A program made the position numbers and the translations under genes. A DNA stretch of 12,273 nucleotides, from NCBI GenBank assembly GCA_964496725.1, contig CAZCAS010000036.1, positions 1 through 12,273 on the forward strand, read 5' to 3'. The notes below the pieces were generated by a model, which worked only from the letters and a program-made list of their open reading frames with translations, had not been told where the DNA came from and did not search any database. Of the stretch, positions 1 to 5,559 are shown in pieces (position 1 is the first letter of the stretch; every line of letters starts with the position of its first letter). This DNA is from JAZGHN01 sp964496725. Lineage in GTDB: Bacteria; Chloroflexota; Dehalococcoidia; Dehalococcoidales; E44-bin46.

Positions 1-748
1 GCATTGTACCTCCATCAATGGTGATTATCTGTCCCCTTATCATAAAAGCCTCTTCACTGCACAGAAATGATACCACATTGGCTATATCTTCAGGAGCTAC
101 CGCTCTGCCTGCTGGCGTAGTCTGCCATGTCGCCGCCCCTCCCAGTTGCTCTTGGGCTACTTTGGCATAGAGCAATCCAGATTCGGTGGTGACATAGGAG
201 GCAGCTACGCCGTTAACGCAGATATGCTTAGGGGCTAGCTCTATGGCTAGGTAGCGAACTAACGCTTCAAGGGTAGCCTTTGATATTCCGATTGCTATGT
301 AACCTGGTATGGCTAGGTGCGACCCCACGCTGGAGATGGCGACTATCTTACCGCCTCTGCCTTCCATAAGCTTAGCTGCTCGTTGAGAGCAGAATAGGAA
401 AGCCTTGGCGTTTATATCCATAGTCCAGTCCCATTTTTTGCCATCTAGGTCCAGAGCGGAACTGGGCAAGCCCGAGGCGGCATTATTGATGAATATGTCT
501 AACCCGCCAAAGCTACTTTTGATGGTGTCAAACATCTCGTCTAGCTTTTCCGGGTCGCCCACATTAGCCTTGATTAACTGGGCACTTACCCCCAGCTTCT
601 CCACATCCTTAGCTGTTTGTTTTGCAGCTTGAAGGCGGCGGAAATAGTTTATGATGATATCGGCCCCTTCACTGGCTAGTTTCAGGGCTATGGCCCTGCC
701 TATGCCTCGAGAACCGCCGGTTACTAGAGCTACCTTACCCTTAAGCAT
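1..748 (-). CDS. fabL: Enoyl-ACP reductase III, FabL type (SDR family), 3' end cut by window edge
   Basis: Probably reduces trans-2-enoyl-ACP to acyl-ACP with NADPH, the last step of each fatty-acid elongation cycle, in the cytoplasm. I translated 249 codons from ATG 748; the B. subtilis FabL I recall is about 250 residues, so only a few residues should be missing. The N-terminus has the Rossmann motif TGGSRGIG (residues 10-17), followed by NNAASG, WDWTM and NAKAFLFC segments that strongly resemble FabL. The catalytic region reads Y150-I-A-I-G-I-S-K157, a Tyr-X6-Lys spacing as in enoyl reductases (FabL Tyr151/Lys158). The position where FabG-type ketoreductases carry the Tyr of YxxxK is Ile153. 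The C-terminal MIRGQ and DGG segments also match FabL. The start overlaps the acpP end by 8 bases, implying coupled translation. A generic pipeline would probably call this FabG or 'SDR oxidoreductase'. Substrate is inferred, not shown. Confidence 0.82.
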   Translation of the reverse strand, partial: MLKGKVALVTGGSRGIGRAIALKLASEGADIIINYFRRLQAAKQTAKDVEKLGVSAQLIKANVGDPEKLDEMFDTIKSSFGGLDIFINNAASGLPSSALDLDGKKWDWTMDINAKAFLFCSQRAAKLMEGRGGKIVAISSVGSHLAIPGYIAIGISKATLEALVRYLAIELAPKHICVNGVAASYVTTESGLLYAKVAQEQLGGAATWQTTPAGRAVAPEDIANVVSFLCSEEAFMIRGQIITIDGGTM

Positions 749-992
749 TACCTTTCTTCTTAGCTACCTTAGATTCCATGTAGGCGACAAAATCGCCAAA
801 GGTCTGGAATTTCTGAGCATCCTCATCAGGGATTTCAATACCAAATTCATCCTCTAAAGCTACCAGCACTTGAACCATATCTAGGGAGTCGGCTTTCATA
901 TCTTGGAAAGTAGCCTTAGGGGTGAGAACCTCTCGGTCGCAGTGGACAATCTTGACGATTGTATCTTTTACGGTTTCTTCAACAGTGGACAT
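741..992 (-). CDS. acpP: Acyl carrier protein
   Basis: An 83-residue acyl carrier protein that holds growing acyl chains on a 4'-phosphopantetheine arm. The attachment site is Ser36 in the motif A-D-S-L-D-M at the start of helix II, followed by the acidic helix (VALEDEFGIEIPDED) that docks partner enzymes. Length and the overall four-helix pattern are normal for AcpP; the Lys-rich end (AKKKGNA) is a small extension. The ATG at 992 has a good Shine-Dalgarno (AAAGGAG, about 997-1003) that overlaps the plsX stop. The gap from plsX is 10 bases and the end overlaps the enoyl reductase start by 8 bases, so it sits inside one operon with its enzymes. The identification is secure. Confidence 0.96.
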   Translation of the reverse strand: MSTVEETVKDTIVKIVHCDREVLTPKATFQDMKADSLDMVQVLVALEDEFGIEIPDEDAQKFQTFGDFVAYMESKVAKKKGNA

Positions 993-996
993 AATA

Positions 997-1003
997 CTCC
1001 TTT
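997..1003 (-). promoter_or_regulatory. Shine-Dalgarno of acpP
   Basis: On the minus strand AAAGGAG lies five bases (TATTA run) upstream of the acpP ATG and touches the plsX stop codon (1003-1005). It is the clearest ribosome-binding site in the left operon, in keeping with the high ACP expression expected of this family. Confidence 0.7.
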
Positions 1004-2025
1004 CACGGATTGAGTTTTTCTCGTATTTTAGCTAGCTCTGATTTGAGACAATTCACCACATCCCCCTCCACCGCCGTCTTGACTTGAGCTATCTTCTTAG
1101 CAACATCTGGCGCCTGACTATGCCCATGTACCTTAAAAACAATGCCGTCAACACCCCAGATGAGACCACCTGCCATAATATCAGATAAAGAGAGTGACGC
1201 CATTAAACTAGCAACCTTATTTTTCAATCGATTGCCTATTATTGGGTATTTTTTTACCTTACTTATCAGGTATTTACCAATAATATCGGCTCCACTCTCG
1301 CTAAACTTAAGAATAGCGTTGCCTACAAAGGCATCACAGACGATGACGTTGGCCTGTCCGTTAAGGATGCCGTCACCTTCTACATTACCGATGAAGTTCA
1401 AACCGCTCTTTTCTAGGAGGCGGTAGGATTCCCGTATTAATTCGTTGCCCTTATCCGCCTCTCGACCAATATTTAATAAAGCTACCGTAGGATTGTTGAT
1501 TTTGAGGAATATTCTAGCATAAACACTACCTATGATGGCAAAGGTCAGTAGGTGTCGTGGTTTGCAATCCACATTGACCCCCAGGTCGAATACTGCTGTC
1601 TCGGGGGCAACGCTGGAAAGAACGCCACCGATTACGGGGCGTTCCACTCCGTCTACCATTCCCAGAGACTGCATGGCGCTGGTAACCAGTGCGCCGGTAG
1701 CAGTAGCCCCTAGCAGTCCATCCGCCTCTCCTGTCTTCACCATCTTGGTAGCGACAACTATAGAGGATTTGGGCTTGCGGCGAACGGCTAGGGCAGGGTG
1801 CTGCTCTTCTTTGATAAAGTCGTCAGCGTTGACGAGTTGCACAGGTAGACGGGAGATATTATATTTGGCTAGCTCTGCCTCTATACTATCGCTTGGACCG
1901 ACTAAGATGACCTCTACATCATCCCTCTCGGCAGCGGCAACTGCTCCCTTGACTATTTCACCAGGGGCATAATCACCACCCATAGCATCTATGGCTACCC
2001 TTACCCTCTGGTTTGCTTTTGTCAT
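1003..2025 (-). CDS. plsX: Phosphate acyltransferase PlsX
   Basis: PlsX converts acyl-ACP and phosphate to acyl phosphate, the substrate of PlsY in the first acylation of glycerol-3-phosphate; it is a peripheral membrane enzyme. From ATG 2025 the protein has 340 residues, usual for the family. Visible motifs are DAMGGD (13-18), HPALAVRRKPKSS (76-88), a FDLGVNVDCKP segment, LLNIGREADKGNE and FIGNVEGDGIL. The usual SAGNTGAL motif is replaced by GATATGAL (106-113), which is odd for this family. An in-frame TTG one codon earlier (2028) is an alternative start; I prefer the ATG, which shares one base with the TGA stop of the preceding dehydratase (TGATG) and follows a G-rich stretch. Genetic coupling to acpP is common in bacteria and supports the call. 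Confidence 0.93.
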   Translation of the reverse strand: MTKANQRVRVAIDAMGGDYAPGEIVKGAVAAAERDDVEVILVGPSDSIEAELAKYNISRLPVQLVNADDFIKEEQHPALAVRRKPKSSIVVATKMVKTGEADGLLGATATGALVTSAMQSLGMVDGVERPVIGGVLSSVAPETAVFDLGVNVDCKPRHLLTFAIIGSVYARIFLKINNPTVALLNIGREADKGNELIRESYRLLEKSGLNFIGNVEGDGILNGQANVIVCDAFVGNAILKFSESGADIIGKYLISKVKKYPIIGNRLKNKVASLMASLSLSDIMAGGLIWGVDGIVFKVHGHSQAPDVAKKIAQVKTAVEGDVVNCLKSELAKIREKLNP

Positions 2026-2474
2026 CAACCCTTCTTCCCCCCGGAGTCCTGGGCGAGTTTAACCACTGCCCCACCCGAGATAACTGTTTCTCCTTTCTGA
2101 TTGCAACTCTCTAGGATGCAATTTGCATAGGAGATATCCCCTTTGTGCTCAATGGACTCAATCTTGCCACTGGTGGTTATCGTATCTTGGGGGCGGACTG
2201 GTGCTTTAAAGCGCGCTGAAAGCTTACCCTCCGCTAACCAGCTGTCACCAAATGCCTCTGTCATCATTTCCGACATAAAGGCGAGAATAAGCATGCCGTG
2301 GGCTATAGTGCCACCGAGGGGGGTTTGGGTGGCAAAGGCTTCATCTACATGGATGGGATTAAAGTCTCCGCTTGCCTCGGCATACTGGTCGATTCCCTGC
2401 TGAGTAATGTGCTTTACTACCTGGGGTAAGCTGTCTCCTTCATGTATGTCTGAAAGTTTCAGTTTCTGGTTCAA
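2025..2474 (-). CDS. MaoC-fold (R)-3-hydroxyacyl dehydratase, catalytic subunit
   Basis: A 149-residue single hot-dog domain of the MaoC/R-hydratase family. The hydratase motif is intact: Y-A-E-A-S-G-D37-F-N-P-I-H42, with Asp37 and His42 the expected catalytic pair, followed by GGTIAHGM on the active-site strand. In this setting it probably dehydrates 3-hydroxyacyl-ACP in fatty-acid elongation, replacing FabZ, and may pair with the upstream non-catalytic partner, as mycobacterial HadB pairs with HadA or HadC. The start is a TTG at 2474 with a strong G-rich ribosome-binding site (GAGGGGG) nine bases away that overlaps the upstream stop codon; no ATG lies near. An alternative role is hydration of enoyl-CoA (PhaJ-like), but the plsX-acpP neighbourhood favours biosynthesis. 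Confidence 0.82.
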   Translation of the reverse strand: MNQKLKLSDIHEGDSLPQVVKHITQQGIDQYAEASGDFNPIHVDEAFATQTPLGGTIAHGMLILAFMSEMMTEAFGDSWLAEGKLSARFKAPVRPQDTITTSGKIESIEHKGDISYANCILESCNQKGETVISGGAVVKLAQDSGGKKG

Positions 2475-2489
2475 AGCAAGTATCCCCCT

Positions 2490-2888
2490 CTAAATCCGCG
2501 GTATGGCTACCGTGGCTTTTCCCGATAATACCTTTTCTCTGTCTGGGTCTAGGGCGTTGATTTCCAACACTACTAAGCTCAATCTACCGCGTTCCACTTT
2601 TTGGGCTATCTTGCCGCTACAGGTTATGGTTGTTCCGATAGGTGCTGCCTTTAAGAACTCGAACTCTTGGGAGGCATGTATCGAGCCGGGTGGGATTGAG
2701 AACGATTGTGACAGCGCATTCATAGCGTATGCGCCTATCGCCAGAGGGGGAACAATTCCTGATGTCAGGAACTCCTGTTGCCCACCCACTGCTTCCACAT
2801 ACTTAGAAATAACCGACTCACTTAGTTGATAAGTGACCGGTGGAAACTCATACCCCACGGCTAACTGCTCGAAACTTGTAGGCGGCAT
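2490..2888 (-). CDS. MaoC-like hot-dog protein without catalytic residues, probable dehydratase partner subunit
   Basis: A 132-residue protein that aligns by eye with the next gene and with FAS1-type dehydratase N-terminal domains (HadA/HadC-like). The segment I-S-K-Y-V-E-A-V-G-G-Q-Q-E-F-L matches the hydratase motif of the neighbour, but the catalytic Asp is Gly36 and the His is Leu41. The PPLAIGAYAMNAL stretch and the later FEFLKAAPIGTTIT strand fit the hot-dog fold. I infer it is the substrate-binding, non-catalytic half of a heterodimeric 3-hydroxyacyl-ACP dehydratase with the product of 2025-2474, 15 bases downstream. It is the first gene of the operon. ATG 2888 is chosen because no other in-frame start lies near the conserved N-terminus, although only a weak AAGG precedes it. 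Confidence 0.72.
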   Translation of the reverse strand: MPPTSFEQLAVGYEFPPVTYQLSESVISKYVEAVGGQQEFLTSGIVPPLAIGAYAMNALSQSFSIPPGSIHASQEFEFLKAAPIGTTITCSGKIAQKVERGRLSLVVLEINALDPDREKVLSGKATVAIPRI

Positions 2889-2898
2889 TTGCCTTGTA

Positions 2899-2928
2899 AC
2901 TATAAACTACATTTAGCCTTGATGTCAA
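2899..2928 (-). promoter_or_regulatory. Promoter of the fatty-acid synthesis operon
   Basis: On the minus strand a perfect -35 TTGACA (2923-2928) is followed after 18 bases by TATAGT (2899-2904), one mismatch from the -10 consensus; TTATAG at spacing 17 is the alternative reading. The expected transcription start, about seven bases past the -10, falls near 2892, only about four bases before the ATG at 2888. The mRNA would therefore be almost leaderless. No transcription data are available. Confidence 0.7.
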
Positions 2929-2976
2929 GGGTTCGGGACATGCGGGGTGGGGCAGGGCACTGTTTGGGTTTAGCGG

Positions 2977-3663
2977 CTAGCGGGCAGCCTGGGAGGGGAC
3001 TATTCCCCACTTCTGTGAATAGTCTTTCTTTAACTGCTCTAGGCGCGACTGAAATGGGGCGGTGGCGATAGCTTCGGTGGTCATTAACAGCGCATCCTCT
3101 TTATTATCTGTATAGTAGCCGCGGCGTAGGCCTACCCGGGCGAAGCCATACTTGCTGTAAAGGTGCTGGGCAGCAGCGTTGGAGGTGCGTACCTCTAGAG
3201 TGAGGATTCGAGCGTTTAGCTCTGTGGCTAGGTCTATTATGGCTATCAGCAGCCTTTCTCCTATCCCCTGGCGACGGTGAATTTCCCGCACGGCGATGTT
3301 GGTGATGTGTGCTTCGTCGGCCATCATCCACAGGCCGGCAAATCCCATAATGTATTCTCCGGCTGATGGGGGAAGTTCCATGCTGTAGGGGTGGCTGTAG
3401 TTGGGTGACCGACTTGTTCCAGGTGTGGTCTTTTTCCCCGGTTTCCTCTGTTTACAAGCTACAACGTAGTGGGCTAACCAGCTGTGTAGCTCATGCTCGA
3501 AATTTACCGGGGGCCAGTCGGTGGGGAAAGCCTCGCGGTCAATCTCAGTGACCTGGGCAATATCTCCCTCGCCCATGGGGCGCAAATAATAAGACAAGGC
3601 TCTATCTCCCGCGTAAGACTTCGATTTTAGCATTATTGTATCACATTCGTTTATGCAGGACAT
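2977..3663 (-). CDS. rimI: GNAT N-acetyltransferase, RimI type (ribosomal protein S18 N-terminal alanine)
   Basis: A 228-residue GNAT-fold enzyme, probably acetylating the N-terminal alanine of ribosomal protein S18 or related N-termini with acetyl-CoA. The RimI signature is clear: HITNIAV (119-125), the acetyl-CoA loop RRQGIG (130-135), LEVRTSN (156-162), LYSKYGF (168-174) and then YYTDNKEDALLM. It is longer than typical RimI (about 150): there is a 25-35 residue hydrophilic insertion (about 71-102) between strands near the substrate side, plus N- and C-terminal extensions. The start is uncertain: ATG 3663 and ATG 3633 both lack a clear Shine-Dalgarno, and the conserved core begins around residue 25. 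It stands alone, without the usual tsaB or tsaD neighbours in view. Family assignment is firm; the exact target protein is inferred. Confidence 0.85.
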   Translation of the reverse strand: MSCINECDTIMLKSKSYAGDRALSYYLRPMGEGDIAQVTEIDREAFPTDWPPVNFEHELHSWLAHYVVACKQRKPGKKTTPGTSRSPNYSHPYSMELPPSAGEYIMGFAGLWMMADEAHITNIAVREIHRRQGIGERLLIAIIDLATELNARILTLEVRTSNAAAQHLYSKYGFARVGLRRGYYTDNKEDALLMTTEAIATAPFQSRLEQLKKDYSQKWGIVPSQAAR

Positions 3664-3783
3664 ATTCGGGGGTGCTGGTTCAGCTCTCTCCGTAGGTTTC
3701 CTGAGTAGCTGCGGCTTGCTGTAACAAAATGATGGCTTTTCCTGTTATAATTACAGTGTGGAAATTTCGTATGAGGAAGGGGA
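3664..3783. other. Divergent intergenic region between rimI and the chagasin-like gene
   Basis: About 120 bases between two divergent starts. It holds the plus-strand extended -10 described separately. I see no convincing promoter for rimI on the minus strand: a TACAAT (3635-3640) lies inside the longer rimI reading frame and would start transcription past ATG 3633. No small gene or structured RNA is evident. Confidence 0.5.
3743..3751 (+). promoter_or_regulatory. Extended -10 promoter of the lipoprotein gene pair
   Basis: TGTTATAAT is a perfect extended -10 element (TGnTATAAT). The -35 at 17-base spacing is poor (AACAAA, 3723-3728), as often tolerated with an extended -10. Transcription would begin near 3758, leaving a leader of about 25 bases that carries the purine-rich ribosome-binding site GAGGAAGG (about 3774-3781) before ATG 3784. 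Confidence 0.68.
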
Positions 3784-4221
3784 ATGACAGGAATGAAATC
3801 AAAGCTAGTTATTATGGGTGCTGTGATTGCTCTCTCCATTGGTTTGCTTGCTTGTAGTCCAGCCGCCGGGCCGGTATCTGTGGAGGTTTCTTGTAATGAC
3901 TTTGATGAGCAAAATCACATCAGCAAGACAGTGGAGGTGGCTGCGGGCGACTCATTTACCGTAACCTTGTGTTCTAATCCGACAACCGGCTTTAGCTGGT
4001 CGGAACAGGCACAAATCAGTGACCAGACTATATTACAGCAGACAGACCACAAGTTTGTTGCTCCTGAAGGGACAGAGGTCGTGGGAGCTGCCGGAAAAGA
4101 AGTATGGACTTTCAAGGCAGTCAAGAAGGGCGACACCACTGTATCTATGGAGTATAGCCGACCTTGGGAAGGGGGTGAGAAAGGGACTTGGACGTTTAAC
4201 TTGACTGTCGTGGTTAAGTAG
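3784..4221 (+). CDS. Chagasin-family (I42) cysteine-protease inhibitor, probable lipoprotein
   Basis: A 145-residue exported protein of the chagasin/ICP family (MEROPS I42), which blocks papain-like cysteine peptidases by inserting three loops into the active-site cleft. All three loop signatures are visible: NPTTGF (65-70), a glycine-rich segment G101-A-A-G-K-E-V-W108, and RPW (126-128). The N-terminus is a signal peptide with hydrophobic core (LVIMGAVIALSIGLL) and lipobox L-L-A-C24, so the mature protein is probably lipid-anchored at the outer face of the membrane. Cys37 and Cys63 could form a disulfide. ATG 3784 is the start best placed for the GAGGAAGG site; ATG 3793 is possible. It is followed 62 bases later by the SIMPL gene, likely in one transcript. 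The target protease is not in this window. Confidence 0.88.
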   Translation: MTGMKSKLVIMGAVIALSIGLLACSPAAGPVSVEVSCNDFDEQNHISKTVEVAAGDSFTVTLCSNPTTGFSWSEQAQISDQTILQQTDHKFVAPEGTEVVGAAGKEVWTFKAVKKGDTTVSMEYSRPWEGGEKGTWTFNLTVVVK

Positions 4222-4270
4222 ATATAGATTAATTTACCTGTTTAATTTTAATGAGAGGAAACTTCTCAAT

Positions 4271-4276
4271 AGGAGG
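4271..4276 (+). promoter_or_regulatory. Shine-Dalgarno of the SIMPL-domain gene
   Basis: AGGAGG, a perfect core, lies seven bases before the ATG at 4284 and fixes that start. The preceding 49 bases after the inhibitor stop are AT-rich with no hairpin strong enough to be called a terminator, so cotranscription with the upstream gene is likely. Confidence 0.75.
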
Positions 4277-4283
4277 TTAGCAG

Positions 4284-5066
4284 ATGGTGAAAAAGAAGTG
4301 GTTATGGGCTTTAACCTCGTTGCTGGTGATACCAATGGTTCTTTCATCCGGCTGTGGTTGTACTAGAGTTGATTTGGGCAACGTGCCCACGTCTCTGCGG
4401 GTCAACCTGGAGGGTGGTCAGCAGTCGGGAATCTGGGTCAGCGGGGAAGGTAAGGTAACTGCTGTTCCAGATATCGCCACCCTGAGGTTGGGTATTGAAG
4501 CCCAGAAGGCGACGGTAGCTGAGGCTCAGGCTGATGCGGCTGTGGCTATGGACAGTGTGATGACGGCGCTGAAGGATAATGGCGTGGCTGAGAAGGACAT
4601 TCAGACCCAGTATTTCAGCGTTGATAAGGTAACACGGTGGGATGATAAGACATCCGAGGAGATTGTAATTGGCTACAAAGTAACCAATATGGTGACTGCC
4701 AAGATAAGGGATGTGGAGGGGGCTGGTTCCATAATCGATGTTGTGGTTGCTGCTGGGGGAGACCTCGTCCGGGTGGATAACATATATTTTTCTATAGATG
4801 ACCCATCTGTCTATCAGGAAGAGGCAAGGCAGAAGGCAGTAGCCGATGCCAAGGCTAAGGCGGAGAATATGGCCAGGTTAAGCGGAGTCGGATTGGGCAA
4901 GCCAACTTATATCTCGGAGAACATTTCCATGCCGTCCCCCATATATTATGCGCGAGGGGCGACGGCAGAAGCAGTGCCAGCACCGGCACCAGTGGAGACA
5001 CCAATCAGCGCTGGAGAGATGGAGGTCGCTGTTACTGTTCAGGTAGCCTACGCTATCTTGGATTAA
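4284..5066 (+). CDS. SIMPL-domain (DUF541) exported protein, probable lipoprotein
   Basis: A 260-residue protein of the SIMPL/DUF541 family, the fold of E. coli YggE and B. subtilis BP26-like proteins; the molecular role is poorly known and I do not assign one. Typical features are the first strand W-V-S-G-E-G-K-V-T-A-V-P-D-I-A (about 51-65), the DNGVAEKDIQTQYFSV segment, the VDNIYFSIDD strand and the helix that begins EEARQKAVADAKAKAENMA (repeating Ala/Lys/Glu), then a Pro/Ala linker (AVPAPAPVETP) before the last strand. The N-terminus has a KKK head, a hydrophobic core and SSGC24; Ser rather than Leu sits three before Cys, so lipidation is likely but not certain. The stop overlaps the convergent nuclease gene by 14 bases. 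Upstream is the protease inhibitor gene. Confidence 0.86.
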   Translation: MVKKKWLWALTSLLVIPMVLSSGCGCTRVDLGNVPTSLRVNLEGGQQSGIWVSGEGKVTAVPDIATLRLGIEAQKATVAEAQADAAVAMDSVMTALKDNGVAEKDIQTQYFSVDKVTRWDDKTSEEIVIGYKVTNMVTAKIRDVEGAGSIIDVVVAAGGDLVRVDNIYFSIDDPSVYQEEARQKAVADAKAKAENMARLSGVGLGKPTYISENISMPSPIYYARGATAEAVPAPAPVETPISAGEMEVAVTVQVAYAILD

Positions 5067-5559
5067 CCAGACAGGTTAGGGTTCTGGGTATATAGTAGAA
5101 AGAGGTTGTGGGCTCTTTTGCCCACATACCTCTTTCTTCATTTCTCGCCTCCGATTCCATGCTCTCTAGGTAATCTTGGTATTTAGTATCAGGTGGGTAG
5201 GTTTTGACCTCGGCTAGTCCCTGCTTTACCAGTTCGGCATTAACCATTATATCGTCTACATAGACATAGCGTAGCAGCCGACCATATCTATCTCTTTCAG
5301 AGACATCTCGTTCTAGACGAACCTCCTTCCCTTCCACTAGCTTGCGATTAGCCTCCCATGCCTCGGTGCCGAAGTCTTCTACTGTAGGGTGCATCTCGGG
5401 GGCATCAATGCCGATATATCTTACATAATAGTTGCCTTCGATAACGATGGTGTCGCCGTCAATGACGCGGGTAACTACTGCTCTCTCCGGTGGTGACATA
5501 CAACCATACAGGGGGAGAAGCAGGAGAATAGCGAGAAACCAAAGCTTTTTACTGCTCAT
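5053..5559 (-). CDS. Staphylococcal-nuclease-like (thermonuclease) lipoprotein
   Basis: A 168-residue Ca2+-dependent nuclease of the SNase family, predicted to hydrolyse DNA and RNA outside the cell membrane. The signal peptide (KK head, LWFLAILLLLPL) ends in lipobox L-Y-G-C20. Family landmarks are V-I-D-G-D-T (32-37), VRYIGIDAPE (46-55) and DRYGRLLRYV (90-99). By alignment with the S. aureus enzyme, R47, E55 and R94 match catalytic Arg35, Glu43 and Arg87, so it should be active. The conserved domain ends around GMWAKE; the last 19 residues have no family resemblance and overlap the end of the convergent SIMPL gene. ATG 5559 lies within the last codons of ruvB (11-base overlap), so translation is probably coupled to it. 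No separate promoter is visible. Confidence 0.9.
   Translation of the reverse strand: MSSKKLWFLAILLLLPLYGCMSPPERAVVTRVIDGDTIVIEGNYYVRYIGIDAPEMHPTVEDFGTEAWEANRKLVEGKEVRLERDVSERDRYGRLLRYVYVDDIMVNAELVKQGLAEVKTYPPDTKYQDYLESMESEARNEERGMWAKEPTTSFYYIPRTLTCLVNPR
5097..5137 (+). terminator. Hairpin terminator of the plus-strand lipoprotein operon, inside the nuclease gene
   Basis: The arms 5097-5113 and 5120-5137 pair over 17 base pairs with one bulged T (5127) and a TCTTTT loop; the inner stem is TGTGGGC/GCCCACA. It lies 31 bases past the SIMPL stop. The descending arm and following bases are pyrimidine-rich (CTCTTTCTTCATTTCT), which fits a rho-independent terminator for the plus strand. The reverse side also forms a hairpin, but no T-tract follows, and it is inside coding sequence there. 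Confidence 0.68.

Noticed and set aside
1..748. FabG (3-oxoacyl-ACP reductase) assignment
   Set aside because: The Tyr of YxxxK is replaced by Ile153, while Tyr-X6-Lys and the FabL-like segments fit an enoyl reductase better.
1532..1972. Long plus-strand reading frame opposite plsX
   Set aside because: It is antisense to a well-supported gene, with no family resemblance or start signal. Similar antisense frames opposite rpoC, rpoB and ruvB were dismissed for the same reason.
2028..2028. TTG at 2028 as the plsX start
   Set aside because: Possible, but the ATG one codon later overlaps the upstream stop as TGATG and is the more usual start; the difference is a single residue.
3635..3640. TACAAT as a rimI -10 promoter
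   Set aside because: Transcription from it would begin downstream of both plausible rimI start codons, and no matching -35 was seen.
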